This document shows, piece by piece, positions 16,464-25,039 of a stretch of DNA of 64,000 nt. The notes beneath the pieces are model-generated. The model was not told where the DNA came from. It saw only the letters and a program-made list of their open reading frames with translations, and made no database searches. The stretch spans positions 7,405,001 to 7,469,000 of the forward strand of contig NC_016109.1 of the NCBI RefSeq assembly GCF_000269985.1, read 5' to 3'. The stretch comes from Kitasatospora setae KM-6054. GTDB taxonomy: Bacteria; Actinomycetota; Actinomycetes; Streptomycetales; Streptomycetaceae. A program made the translations under genes and the position numbers. The stretch's first letter is position 1; the number at the start of each line of letters is the position of its first letter.

Positions 16464-19364
16464 TCAGCCGTCCCCGTCCTCTCTCCCTTCCCTCCCCGTC
16501 CCCGCCGTTCCCGGCCCGGCCGGCGAGGCCAGTTCGGCGAGTTCGATCGCCTGCACGCCGCTCTCGGTGGCCGCGCAGAGCAGGCCGGTGGGGGTGATGG
16601 CGAGGCCGACGATGGGGGTGCCGAAGCGGATCTCGCGGAGCAGGGGGGTGCCGAAGACGGTCATGATCTGGAGCAGGCCGTCGGTCCAGCCGACCGCGAA
16701 CATCAGGCCCTGCGGGAGGACGTGTGCGGCGAGGGCGGTGACGGGCAGGTCGCGGGTGAGGGTGGGGGCTTCGGGCGGGGTGCGGTCGGGGAGCCAGGTC
16801 CAGACGCGGCCGTCCTCGCCGCCGGAGAGGATCAGGTGTTCGTCGCCGTAGCCGGCGACGGCGACGGCGGTGACCCGGCCGTCGTGCAGGCGCTTCTCGC
16901 AGCGGCGGGCTTCGCTCAGGTCGAGTTCGGGGATGGCGTAGATCTCGCCGTGGTCGTCGCCGCCCGCCAGGACGGGGCGCGGGGCGCCGATCGCGGTGAG
17001 CGCGGTGGCCCCGCCCGTCATCGACTCGCGCAGCCGGACCAGCGCGTCGTGGGAGGTCCGCGAGCCGTTGTCGGGGCGGATGGTGGCGGTGGCGCCGTCC
17101 CACCAGAGGGCGTGCGCGGCGTCGTCGGCGCTGCTGGCGACGGCCACCGTGGAGGGCTGGCCGAGCTTGATCCGGGCGTCCCGCGCGACCGGTTTCCCGT
17201 CGGCCTGTTCGATCACGTAGACGGAGTCGCCGACGCCCACCAGCAGTCGGCCGGTGCGCAGTTCGCCGTGGCCGGGGGCGAGCAGCCGGACGGGTTCGAT
17301 CCGGCGGCCGAACGACCAGCGGACCCGCCAGTCGTGGCCGGCCGTCACCGCCAGCCGTTCGGCGAGCTCCCGGGACCACGGCTCCTCGCCGCCCGCCAGC
17401 CAGCCGTGCAGCGCGGAGGCCCGCAGCCGCGGCTCCTCGGTGTGGGAGGCGACCGGCCCGGCCAGCCACCAGGATTCGATCAGCCACCGCCGCGGCTCGC
17501 CGTCCCGTTCCGGGAGGGTCCCGGAGAACGGGCCGGTGCGCAGCCGGGTCGGTGAGGTGGCCTGCTCGAACGCCTCGGTGAAGCTGGCGAACGCGAGGGT
17601 GACCGAGTCCGGGTCGGCGTGCACCAGCACGTCCGGGTCGGTGAGCAGGTCGAGGACCGGTGTGCCGGTGTGCAGGCCGTGGCGCAGCAGCAGGCCGAGC
17701 CGCTGCCGGTCGGCGGGGCCGGGTGCCGTCTCCGGCCGGTCGGGCAGCAGGGCCTGCCGGAGCGCGGCGTGGTCGACGGCCCAGAGTGCGAGCCGGTCGG
17801 CGAAGGTGTGCGGCCAGACCCGCTGCCGCCCGTCGGGGTCGGGCGGCAGGAACGCCGCCGCCTCGTCGACCGCCGCGGCCCCGCCCGCGCCGGGCAGTTC
17901 GGCCCACAGTGCGGTGTCGATCCCGCCCCGGACGGCGCCGAGCACCGCGACCGGCGCCCGGACGTCCTCCGGCAGCGACGCCCACCACGCCTCGGCCAGC
18001 ACCTCGGCCTTCCGGGCGGGCCCGGCGTCGGGTTCGAAGGCCACGCCGGGCGCGGTCCGGGCGGCCAGCACGGCCAGCCCGGGGGAGGGGTAGAGCGCGT
18101 CGGCGGGCAGCGGGTGTCCGGCCAGCGCGGCGCACCAGCGGGCGTACGCGTCGGGGTCGGTCCACTGCGGCTCGTCCAGGTCGAGGACGGCGGCCGGCAC
18201 GTCCAGCGCCTCGGCCGCCGCGGTGCCGGACGCGCACTCCAGCACCAGCCGCAGCCACGGCACCCGGAGCAGCGGGCGCAGCACCTCCTCGGCGATCCGC
18301 CGCGCCGCGTCGGGCAGCAGGCCGCCGCCGGCCCGGTCCAGGCCGGTGACCACCAGCACCAGGGGCGCGCCGTCGGTGAGCGTCCCGATCAGCGCGGTGG
18401 TGTCAGCGACGGGGGTGCCGAGCAGCGCGGACAGCCGCCACACGAAGGAGTCCGGGGTCAGCCCGTCGGCGGCCAGCACCGCCCGCACCCGCCGCCCGGG
18501 CCGCGGACCGTCCGCCGGGCAGGCCGCGGCCAACCAGTGCAGCAGGTGGGTGCGGCCGCTGCCGCTCGACCCGGCGACCCGGCACAGCCGCGGCGCCCGC
18601 GGGTCGTCCAGCCAGCCCAGCAGCGCCCGCCCGGCGGGCCGCCGCCCGGCGCCCAACGGCGGCAGCGTCCCCGCACCGCCGCCCGGCCCGCTGCCCGGCC
18701 CGCCGCTCGTACCGCCACCCGCTTCGCCGCCCGCCGCCTCCGGCACGCCGTGCCGCGGGTTGGGCCGCCAGCGCACCGGCCGGCCCTCCCGGTCGAACTC
18801 CCAGCCGCCGAGCACCGCCTCCGGCGGCACCGGACCGTCCCCGGCCGCGCCCCCGTCCGTCTCGAACAGCCAGCGGACGTGCCGCTGCCGGTCCTCGTAG
18901 GACAGCCGCAGGCCGTCCGGCAGCGGCCGGTAACCGCGCGGCGCGACCGGCTCCTTCGGCGGGACCCAGCCCGCCCGGCCCGACTCCTCCACCTCGGCCA
19001 GCGACTCGGCGGTGGCCAGCGCGGCGAGGTCCGGCCGCCCGGAGTCGCGCTCGTGCGGCACGGTGGCGAGCTCGTGCACCGCCTCGGCGGCCGTCAGCCC
19101 CCGCCCGTACGCGTCGCGCAGCCGCAGGATCCAGTGGCCGGCGCCGCTCAGCTCCTCCCGGACCAGCATCTTCACGAACCCGGCGGCGTTCTCCGCCTCC
19201 GCGAACCACAGGTAGCCCTGCAGCGTCCCGTACGCGCTGACCACCGGGCAGTACCGCACCGGCCCGGCGGCCGAGTCCGGGTAGCTCGGCACCGGGCCGT
19301 GCACCGGCCGCGGCCGGCTCCCGGCGCCCTCGTTGCCCTGGACGCCCTCGGGGTTCTCCGTCAC
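16464..19364 (-). CDS. P-loop ATPase/beta-propeller protein of T7SS-type operon
   Basis: 966 residues. The N-terminal domain (about 30-120) is an alpha/beta module of unknown fold. A P-loop at about 270 (AGSSGSGRTHLL) with a Walker B-like strand (LVLVVTGLD) indicates a STAND/NACHT-like NTPase, followed by a helical domain. The C-terminal 350 residues resemble a beta-propeller (repeated GGEDGRVWTW-type strands). The GTG start overlaps the stop of the toxin gene upstream by 4 bp (GTGA), so it is translated with the toxin. Such NTPase-propeller proteins are common beside WXG100/LXG-type genes in streptomycetes; their role is unproven. Immunity, delivery or sensing are all possible. Confidence 0.7.
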   Translation of the reverse strand: MTENPEGVQGNEGAGSRPRPVHGPVPSYPDSAAGPVRYCPVVSAYGTLQGYLWFAEAENAAGFVKMLVREELSGAGHWILRLRDAYGRGLTAAEAVHELATVPHERDSGRPDLAALATAESLAEVEESGRAGWVPPKEPVAPRGYRPLPDGLRLSYEDRQRHVRWLFETDGGAAGDGPVPPEAVLGGWEFDREGRPVRWRPNPRHGVPEAAGGEAGGGTSGGPGSGPGGGAGTLPPLGAGRRPAGRALLGWLDDPRAPRLCRVAGSSGSGRTHLLHWLAAACPADGPRPGRRVRAVLAADGLTPDSFVWRLSALLGTPVADTTALIGTLTDGAPLVLVVTGLDRAGGGLLPDAARRIAEEVLRPLLRVPWLRLVLECASGTAAAEALDVPAAVLDLDEPQWTDPDAYARWCAALAGHPLPADALYPSPGLAVLAARTAPGVAFEPDAGPARKAEVLAEAWWASLPEDVRAPVAVLGAVRGGIDTALWAELPGAGGAAAVDEAAAFLPPDPDGRQRVWPHTFADRLALWAVDHAALRQALLPDRPETAPGPADRQRLGLLLRHGLHTGTPVLDLLTDPDVLVHADPDSVTLAFASFTEAFEQATSPTRLRTGPFSGTLPERDGEPRRWLIESWWLAGPVASHTEEPRLRASALHGWLAGGEEPWSRELAERLAVTAGHDWRVRWSFGRRIEPVRLLAPGHGELRTGRLLVGVGDSVYVIEQADGKPVARDARIKLGQPSTVAVASSADDAAHALWWDGATATIRPDNGSRTSHDALVRLRESMTGGATALTAIGAPRPVLAGGDDHGEIYAIPELDLSEARRCEKRLHDGRVTAVAVAGYGDEHLILSGGEDGRVWTWLPDRTPPEAPTLTRDLPVTALAAHVLPQGLMFAVGWTDGLLQIMTVFGTPLLREIRFGTPIVGLAITPTGLLCAATESGVQAIELAELASPAGPGTAGTGREGREDGDG

Positions 19365-21844
19365 GGTATGACCTCGCCGTAGATGTGGACCTTGCCGTCG
19401 ACCTTGACGACCTTGTCGATCCGCCAGTTCAGACCTCGCTGCAGCAGCAGCTCCCGCTCCGCGTCCGAGAAGACGCCGACGTCCCCGACCCAGAGCCCCT
19501 CGGTACCGGCCGGCACCCGCATGTGCACGAGCGCCTCCTTGCCGTCGAACGCGGCGGGCACCTTGTCGCCGGGCGAGGTCGACATGTAGCCGTCCTCCTT
19601 GACGACCCGGCCCACCAGGTCCTGCGGGTCGTTGAAGTCCAGGTGCTTCAGGTCCATGCCGCGGGCCACCATCACGTCCTGCGGCACCGGGTGCGCGGCG
19701 ATCGCCTGGTCCAACTGCCGGACCCGCTCCGCGATCTGCGGACTGTCCGGCTGGAGGCCGCGCAGCGAGCCGTTGATCGCGTCGGTCTCCCCGTGGGTGT
19801 ACGCCTGCACGGCGGACTCCTGCTCCGGGGTGAAGTTCCGGACGTCGTCACGCCACTGCGCACCGAAGTCCCGGATCATCGTGTCGCTCAGCTCGTTGCC
19901 GTCCTTGAACGTCACCGCCCCCTGCGACAGCTCCTTCTCGGCCGCCCGCATCTCGTCCCGCAGCAGGTTCTCCGCCTGGACGTCCTCGAACGACCGCATC
20001 GTGTACGGCGAACTCGGCCGCTGCACCGGCGCGGGCTCCGCCACCGCATCGGCCCCGCCGCCGTCGTGCGACGCCCCGCCGCCGTCGTGCGACGCCCCGC
20101 CGCCGTCGTGCGACGCCCCGCCGCCGTCGTGCGACGCCCCGCCGCCGTCGTGCGACGCCCCGCCATCGGCCGAACCGCCGTCCGCCGAACCGCCGTCCGC
20201 CGCGTCGTGCTGCGCCCCCTCGTGCTGAGCGCCTTCATGCTGGGCGCCTTCAAGCTGGGCACTCTCGTGCTGCGCGGGTTCGTGCTGCTGTTGCTGGACG
20301 GGCTCCTCCCGCACCGGCGCCGGCTCGTGCTGGACGGGCGCGGGCTCGGGCGCCGCCGGCTGCCCGCCGTCGTGCACCCGGGTGCCGAACGGGTCGCTGC
20401 CGCCCACCGGCTCGTGCACCTGCGGCTGCGGCGCGTCGGACACCGGCTCGTGCACCCGCGGCTGCGGCTGCGGCGCGCCGGCCCCCGGCTCGTGCGGCGC
20501 GAATCCCGCCGGTTCGCGCGGGACGGCCGCGACCGGGTCGGCGGCGGTGGCCGGCGGGGTCTCGTAGAACGGCTTGCGGACCTCGAACGGCACCCGCTCG
20601 GGCGGGATGGTGAACGGCTGCGGTTCGGGCTTCCACTCCGCGGCGCCGCTCGCGACCCGCCGGCCGGCGCCGGTGGCGGCGGACTCCCCGGCGTGCACGA
20701 CCTCGCTCTTGAGGACGTTCTCCGCCGCGCCCACGCCGACCCGTTCGGCGGCCACCGCGGCGGTCTCCGCGCCGCCGGTGCCGAGGCCGGACAGGATGTT
20801 GAAGAGCAGCTTGCCGCCGGCCTCGCTGGGGTCGCTGCCCCAGCCCGTGCCGACCAGCGCGCCCAGCAGTTCGGTGGGGTGCATCGCGGTGCGGGCCAGG
20901 CCGGTGGTGACCTGGTTCATGTGGTCCATGAACTGCGCGGGGTGGCTCAGGTTGTACGGGTCCATCGGGTTGACGCCGCGGGCGAACTTGAGCAGGTCGG
21001 CGGCGCCCTTGCCGGCGCCGACCACCAGGTGCTCGGCCGAGACGGCGGCGATCTGCGGCGCGTCCGCCAGGTCGTTGCCGAGCGACTGCCAGAACCCGGC
21101 CTTCTTGGGCGCGGCCTGCGTCGCGGCCCGGATCGCCGCCTCCGCCGTGTTCGCCGCCTCGTCCCGCCGCCGCCGCGCCTCCAGCAGCGTCCGCGCCGCC
21201 TCGGCCCGCCCGTCCGCCCCGGCGTCCGCGAAGTCGCCCGGCTTCGCCGGCTGCGCGGGGCTCTCGCCGTGCTGCACCGCGCTGTTGTACGCGTGGACGG
21301 CCTGGTTGTACGAGTCGACCTGGCGCTTGTACTGGTCCTTCGACTCCTCGGTGGCCTGCTGCGCCCGCTTGTACAGGTCGATCGCCTGCCGGGCCTGGCC
21401 CTGCGCCCACTCGACGGTGCCGGCCAGGCCGGCCAGCGCGTTCGCGGCGTCCGCGCAGGCCCGGCCGGTGACGCTCCACTTCGGCGGGTGGTCGCCGAAC
21501 CGGCTGCGGAAGGCGTCGGCGGCCTTGCCCTGCCAGTGCGCGGAGTCCATCCGGGCCAGGCCCTCGCCGGTCGACTCGAACGCCGCCGCGAACTTCCGCA
21601 GGTGGCCGATGTTCTCGCCGAGCTTCTTCAGGTCGCCGTGCACCAGCTCCGCGGGGTCGTCGGTCTCCCCGAGGTTGCGCTCGCCGACGGCGGCCCCCAG
21701 GTCGTCGGCGATCCCGTCGCCCCACTTCTCGACGGCGTGGCCCCAGTCGTCCAGGCCGATCGCGTCCAGCGTGCCGCCGACGAGGTCGGTGCCCGCGTCC
21801 ACCACCGAGCCGACGAAGGACCCGATCCCGTCTAGGACGCCCAT
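19361..21844 (-). CDS. Large WXG100-superfamily (T7SS-type) protein with C-terminal ADP-ribosyltransferase toxin domain
   Basis: 827 residues. The N-terminal 200 residues are helical and match the putative T7SS-secreted WXG100-superfamily domain, with a WxG-like turn (HWQGKAAD) and long coiled segments. A central Pro/Glu/His-rich linker contains QHEGA and 21-bp GASHDGG repeats (20053-20164). The last 190 residues are an ADP-ribosyltransferase exoenzyme domain with the R-S-E signature: Arg in MVARGMD, the STS motif in DGYMSTSPGD, and E-x-E in SDAERELLLQRG. It would transfer ADP-ribose from NAD to a target protein in another cell. It ends within the GTG of the next gene and follows a WXG100-like gene. 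No secretion apparatus genes are in this window, so export relies on a locus elsewhere. Confidence 0.88.
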   Translation of the reverse strand: MGVLDGIGSFVGSVVDAGTDLVGGTLDAIGLDDWGHAVEKWGDGIADDLGAAVGERNLGETDDPAELVHGDLKKLGENIGHLRKFAAAFESTGEGLARMDSAHWQGKAADAFRSRFGDHPPKWSVTGRACADAANALAGLAGTVEWAQGQARQAIDLYKRAQQATEESKDQYKRQVDSYNQAVHAYNSAVQHGESPAQPAKPGDFADAGADGRAEAARTLLEARRRRDEAANTAEAAIRAATQAAPKKAGFWQSLGNDLADAPQIAAVSAEHLVVGAGKGAADLLKFARGVNPMDPYNLSHPAQFMDHMNQVTTGLARTAMHPTELLGALVGTGWGSDPSEAGGKLLFNILSGLGTGGAETAAVAAERVGVGAAENVLKSEVVHAGESAATGAGRRVASGAAEWKPEPQPFTIPPERVPFEVRKPFYETPPATAADPVAAVPREPAGFAPHEPGAGAPQPQPRVHEPVSDAPQPQVHEPVGGSDPFGTRVHDGGQPAAPEPAPVQHEPAPVREEPVQQQQHEPAQHESAQLEGAQHEGAQHEGAQHDAADGGSADGGSADGGASHDGGGASHDGGGASHDGGGASHDGGGASHDGGGADAVAEPAPVQRPSSPYTMRSFEDVQAENLLRDEMRAAEKELSQGAVTFKDGNELSDTMIRDFGAQWRDDVRNFTPEQESAVQAYTHGETDAINGSLRGLQPDSPQIAERVRQLDQAIAAHPVPQDVMVARGMDLKHLDFNDPQDLVGRVVKEDGYMSTSPGDKVPAAFDGKEALVHMRVPAGTEGLWVGDVGVFSDAERELLLQRGLNWRIDKVVKVDGKVHIYGEVIP
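20053..20164 (-). repeat. 21-bp in-frame tandem repeat in the toxin linker
   Basis: Five near-identical 21-bp units encoding GASHDGG in the linker between the T7SS-type head and the toxin domain. Repeat homogeneity at the nucleotide level suggests recent expansion. Confidence 0.9.
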
Positions 21845-21890
21845 CGTCCGACCCCCGCCCGCTCAGCCGTCCGCCGCTGCCGCCGCCGTC

Positions 21891-22640
21891 TCACCACTGG
21901 CCCCCCGCCGCCCCCGCCGACTGCGCGGCCCCCGCCGCCCCCGCCGATTGCGCGGCCCCCGCCGCCCCCGCCGATTGCGCGGCCCCCGCCGCCCCCGCCG
22001 ACTGCGCGGGCTGCGCGGCCTCGGCCTGGCCCGGGACGGGCGGGGCGGGGGTCGCCCCGGGCATCTGCCGGTACTGCTCGTTGAGGGCGTTCGCCCGGGC
22101 GTCCGCGGCCTTCGCGGCGTCCTCGTCCTCCAGCACGGTGCGGTCGAAGTCCGCCTGGAGACCCTTCATCGAGGCTTCGCTGTGCACCATCGCGGCCCGC
22201 ATCGAGTCCGCCGAGTAGTCGGCGTTCGCGAACTGGGTGTACGCGTTGTCCGACCAGGTCTGGCCCCAGGACTGCGCCGAGACCTGGTCCTCGGTCAGGT
22301 TCGGGTTGCCCATGCCCGCGTTGACCGCGTACTTCAGCGCGTTGTTCAGGTACTCCTCCTGCTGGTGGTACAGGCCCGCCGACAGGTTCAGCCGGTCGGC
22401 GATCTCGTTGCCCTCCTGCACCAGCTCGCGGACCCGCAGCGCCCAGCGCTCGCAGAAGTCGTCGAACGCGTCCTTGCAGCGCTGGCTGCCGATCTCCATC
22501 CCGGTCATCTCCAGGTACGAGAACCCGCGACCGGTGCCCGCGGCCTCCGCGAACCCGACCGCCTCCAGCTCCGTGATCGCGTCGTTGATGCCCTTCGCGG
22601 TCATCTCCAACGCCGCCGGGTCCACCTGCAAGTCGGCCAT
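21891..22640 (-). CDS. WXG100-like helical protein
   Basis: 249 residues from ATG 22640. It has a helical hairpin with Trp in the turn region (residues about 25-110), a downstream conserved QSWGQTWSDNAYTQF segment, and a C-terminal low-complexity tail made of four 9-residue AAGAAQSAG repeats ending in GGQW. The start codon overlaps the stop of the upstream SseB-like gene (ATGA). It lies 46 bp before the toxin gene. By position and fold it is a candidate partner or chaperone of the large toxin protein. It is longer than a canonical 100-residue WXG100 protein. Confidence 0.75.
   Translation of the reverse strand: MADLQVDPAALEMTAKGINDAITELEAVGFAEAAGTGRGFSYLEMTGMEIGSQRCKDAFDDFCERWALRVRELVQEGNEIADRLNLSAGLYHQQEEYLNNALKYAVNAGMGNPNLTEDQVSAQSWGQTWSDNAYTQFANADYSADSMRAAMVHSEASMKGLQADFDRTVLEDEDAAKAADARANALNEQYRQMPGATPAPPVPGQAEAAQPAQSAGAAGAAQSAGAAGAAQSAGAAGAAQSAGAAGGQW
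21905..22013 (-). repeat. 27-bp in-frame tandem repeat
   Basis: About four copies of a 27-bp unit encoding AAGAAQSAG at the C-terminus of the WXG100-like protein; boundaries approximate. Confidence 0.8.
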
Positions 22641-23086
22641 CAGCGCCGCACCCCGTCCGTCTCCGTGCCCGTCCCCGGGTCCGTTCCCGCGTCCACCGCG
22701 CACCCGTCCGGGACGATCCCGCGCACCGGCGGGAAGAGCATCGGCTGCGCCCCGCCCGCGTCCAGCGCCACCCCGCAGGGCACCCCGGCCGCCGGCACCG
22801 CGACGTCCAGCAGCCGGTCCCCGCGCACCGTCACGTACGGCAGCTCGGAACCCGCGAACCCGCGCACCCGCGCGAAGGCCCCCAGCTCCTCCTCCGACGT
22901 GAACGCCAGGATCCACCGCACCCCGCCGTGCTCCCCGCACCACAGCGCCCCGCCCGGCTCCTGCGGCACGTAGACCGCACTGCCCCGGAACACGGACACC
23001 ATCGCCCGCGGATCCCCCGCTCCCGCCCGCACCATGCGCACCTGATGCGCCAACCCCGCGTTCGACACCCGCTGCCCCCCAGCCAC
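22640..23086 (-). CDS. SseB-like domain protein
   Basis: 148 residues from GTG 23086. It matches the SseB N-terminal domain family (FRGSAVYVPQEPGG...WILAFTSEEELGAFAR...). Such proteins often sit in streptomycete operons with WXG100-like genes. It overlaps the next gene by ATGA, making it the first gene of a four-gene leftward operon. The role is unknown; the SseB fold is a small alpha/beta module used in type III chaperones and in polymorphic toxin loci, so an accessory or immunity role is possible. The start is uncertain, since no clear ribosome binding site precedes the GTG. Confidence 0.7.
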   Translation of the reverse strand: MAGGQRVSNAGLAHQVRMVRAGAGDPRAMVSVFRGSAVYVPQEPGGALWCGEHGGVRWILAFTSEEELGAFARVRGFAGSELPYVTVRGDRLLDVAVPAAGVPCGVALDAGGAQPMLFPPVRGIVPDGCAVDAGTDPGTGTETDGVRR

Positions 23087-23337
23087 GGCCCGTATGACGG
23101 AGACACCATAGTGGCTGATCAGAGCCCCGCCCCAACCGGTCCTTCGACCCCGTCCCGTTTGTGACCCGAACAGCGGAATGTCCGGGCGGGAAAGCCCGCA
23201 CCGGCCGTGGCAGGGATCCGCGAAGCGTGAGCGGGCAGGGCGAGTTCACTGGTGGTGCGGTTGCGGCGGGCCAGAAGACGGCCGTGGCCGGGGGCGGAGT
23301 CGGGCAGGTCGATGGCGGCCCGGTCGGAGGTCCTCCC

Positions 23338-23610
23338 TCAATGCCGCAGGAGTGCACAGAAGCGGTCCAGGGCGCGGTCGGTGCGGTGGCGGTCGGCCGT
23401 GGTCGTCAGATCGAACAGCAGACCCCGGACGACGGCCATGGCCAGCGTGGGAGTGACGGTGTCGTCGGGGGCGGTGGCGACGTCGCGGAACCTGGCGCCG
23501 AGGACGTCGAACCAGTTCGTGATCGTCTCCGCCCGGTCCGGGTAGTTCTCGGGGTGCGCCAGGCCGTCGGCGTGCACCTCGAAGACCAGGCGGACGTACG
23601 GGGCGCGCTC
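23338..23610 (-). pseudogene. TetR-family regulator, C-terminal remnant
   Basis: The minus-strand frame ending at 23338 encodes a helical TetR C-terminal domain (APYVRLVFEVHADGLAHPE ... RFCALLRH). The reading continues upstream only to about 23610, where similarity stops. The N-terminal HTH half is absent and no start codon or ribosome binding site is present. It abuts, head to head, a patatin fragment that lacks its own N-terminus. Confidence 0.75.
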
Positions 23611-23612
23611 GG

Positions 23613-24146
23613 GTGCGCACGGCCGACGCCACCCCTCCCCGGACGGACAGGCGCCGGCTGGGCGAGGCGTTCGCGGTGCTCGGCAGTGCCGCCTCGAACC
23701 CGGACGAGGCGCGGCGCCGCGTGGGCCGGATCGCGCTCGCCGCCGAGACCGGCCCCGAGCGGGCGCACATCGCCCGGATGCGCGCCATGGCCGGTGCGGA
23801 CCAGTGGCCCGACCGGCACCTGCTCGTCACCGCGCTCGACACCGAGACCGGCGAGCAGCAGGTCTTCGACCGTGCCAGTGGCGCACCACTGCCCCGCGCC
23901 GTGGCCGCGAGCACCGCCTTCCCGGGCGTCTGCCCACCGATCACCGTCAACGGCCGCCGGTACATGGACGGCTCCCTGCGGTCGGCGACCAACGCCGCAC
24001 TCGCGGCCGCCGAGGCGCACACGGTGGTGACCATCGAGCCCGACCCCGAATCCATACGCGCGTTCGGCCCGGACCTGAACGACCGGACGGCCTGGGAGCC
24101 GGCCTACCGGGCGGGTCTTCGCCAAACCACCGACGCCGCGGACTGA
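23613..24146 (+). pseudogene. Patatin-like phospholipase, C-terminal remnant
   Basis: 177 residues corresponding to the C-terminal half of an actinobacterial patatin. It has the central helix segment, VTALDTETGEQQVFDR, the AVAASTAFPGV strand, and the catalytic Asp region YMDGSLRS. The N-terminal oxyanion GGGxRG and GxSxG nucleophile motifs are missing, so it cannot be an active lipase. The leftmost 10 residues are not patatin-like, placing the breakpoint near 23620-23640, next to the end of the TetR remnant. Confidence 0.78.
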
Positions 24147-24342
24147 GCGCCGCCCGGTCGCCGGCTGTGTCCGGCCGAGCGCGTGACCTCGTGCCCGAGC
24201 CGTGGCCGACGTGCTCGGTCCGACCGCGCTCTCCCCGGTCGACGCCCCCTGGCCGTGCCCGCCGCGACCGACACCGATGGAGTCGGCGGCTGTTCGCGCG
24301 TCGAGGAGCCGGGCCGAGTGAACAGCGCTCACCCTGCCGGGA

Positions 24343-24705
24343 TCAGCACGGCTCCAGCGGGTCGGCCCGGCCGAGCAGCTCGGCGAGCGGGACGCCGGTG
24401 CGAGCGGCGACCCTGCGGCGGGCGCGCAGCTGGGCCCGGGTGCGCGGGCGGAACTTCGGGTCCCGCCCGCAACCGCACGGCTCGAAGCCCTCGTAGCGCA
24501 GCCCGGCGTTCAGGACCACGGCGACGACCGACCAGGCCTTCCGATCGCCGCGTCGGGGTGCCGCGAAGTCGTGGCCGGCACACAGCAGCGGCCCGGTGCA
24601 GCGCGGGCACGCGGGTCCGGCTCCGCCGGGATGCCGTTTGAAGCTGATCCGGCACGACACGCACGCGTAGTGCAGCTTGTAGTGGACGAAGGCGTAGGTG
24701 CACAC
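24343..24705 (-). CDS. Small zinc-ribbon protein
   Basis: 120 residues from GTG 24705. There are two Cys pairs (YACVSCRISFKR and PACPRCTGPLLCAG) in a zinc-ribbon arrangement, then AGHDFAAPRRGDRKAW and a conserved GLRYEGFEPCGCGRDP segment, ending in a basic helix. Closely similar streptomycete proteins are often mis-named deoxyxylulose-5-phosphate synthase; nothing here resembles that thiamin enzyme. It probably binds zinc and perhaps nucleic acid. It sits between the patatin remnant and the biosynthetic cluster, transcribed away from the latter. Confidence 0.8.
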   Translation of the reverse strand: MCTYAFVHYKLHYACVSCRISFKRHPGGAGPACPRCTGPLLCAGHDFAAPRRGDRKAWSVVAVVLNAGLRYEGFEPCGCGRDPKFRPRTRAQLRARRRVAARTGVPLAELLGRADPLEPC

Positions 24706-24802
24706 GGACCGACCGTACCGGCGGCGCGTTGTCACGGGCCAACGGGTTCCGGTGCCTCGCCCCGTGGCGGACGTGTGCGCGGGCGCCGGGGGGGACAGGC
24801 GT

Positions 24803-24817
24803 GTTCGATATTCGAAC
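24803..24817. promoter_or_regulatory. Palindrome GTTCGA-N3-TCGAAC
   Basis: Perfect 6-bp arms around TAT in the AT-rich leader of the biosynthetic cluster; a candidate operator. Confidence 0.45.
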
Positions 24818-24836
24818 CCGTGCTCTCGGATGGCAA

Positions 24837-24856
24837 GATCACCTTGATCGGTGATC
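24837..24856. promoter_or_regulatory. Palindrome GATCACC-N6-GGTGATC
   Basis: Perfect 7-bp arms 34 bp from the first palindrome, about 180 bp upstream of the KAS III-like gene; a candidate operator. Confidence 0.5.
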
Positions 24857-25039
24857 GAAAGGAAGATAAGTTTCCTGTCGTAGCCGCTGAGTATCGCGAC
24901 ACTGCGGATCCCACGGGGGGGCTTTCGTGCAGGGTAAGGAATCCAGTTTTTCGGCCGGCCCGTCGGAGGGCGCCCGAGCGGCGTTATCTCGGGCGATTCT
25001 CCGGGGGAGTTTCCCGGCAGTCGTCCTCGGGGCGGTGGC

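Larger units (their letters stand above)
24706..25039. promoter_or_regulatory. Divergent regulatory region at the left edge of the biosynthetic cluster
   Basis: 334 bp with GC clearly below the surroundings (AT-rich stretch 24800-24960). It contains two palindromes and presumably the promoter(s) of the first cluster gene. No coding region is supported. Confidence 0.6.

Noticed and set aside
16108..18258. Long minus-strand frame running through the hairpin region with NQPPPQGGW repeats
   Set aside because: It is open mainly because it shadows the real P-loop/propeller gene on the same strand in another frame, and the repeats coincide with stem-loop DNA. No RBS or start is associated with the repeat-containing part.
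23613..24146. Patatin-like fragment as a functional small lipase
   Set aside because: It lacks the GxSxG nucleophile and the oxyanion loop, and no credible start codon precedes it.
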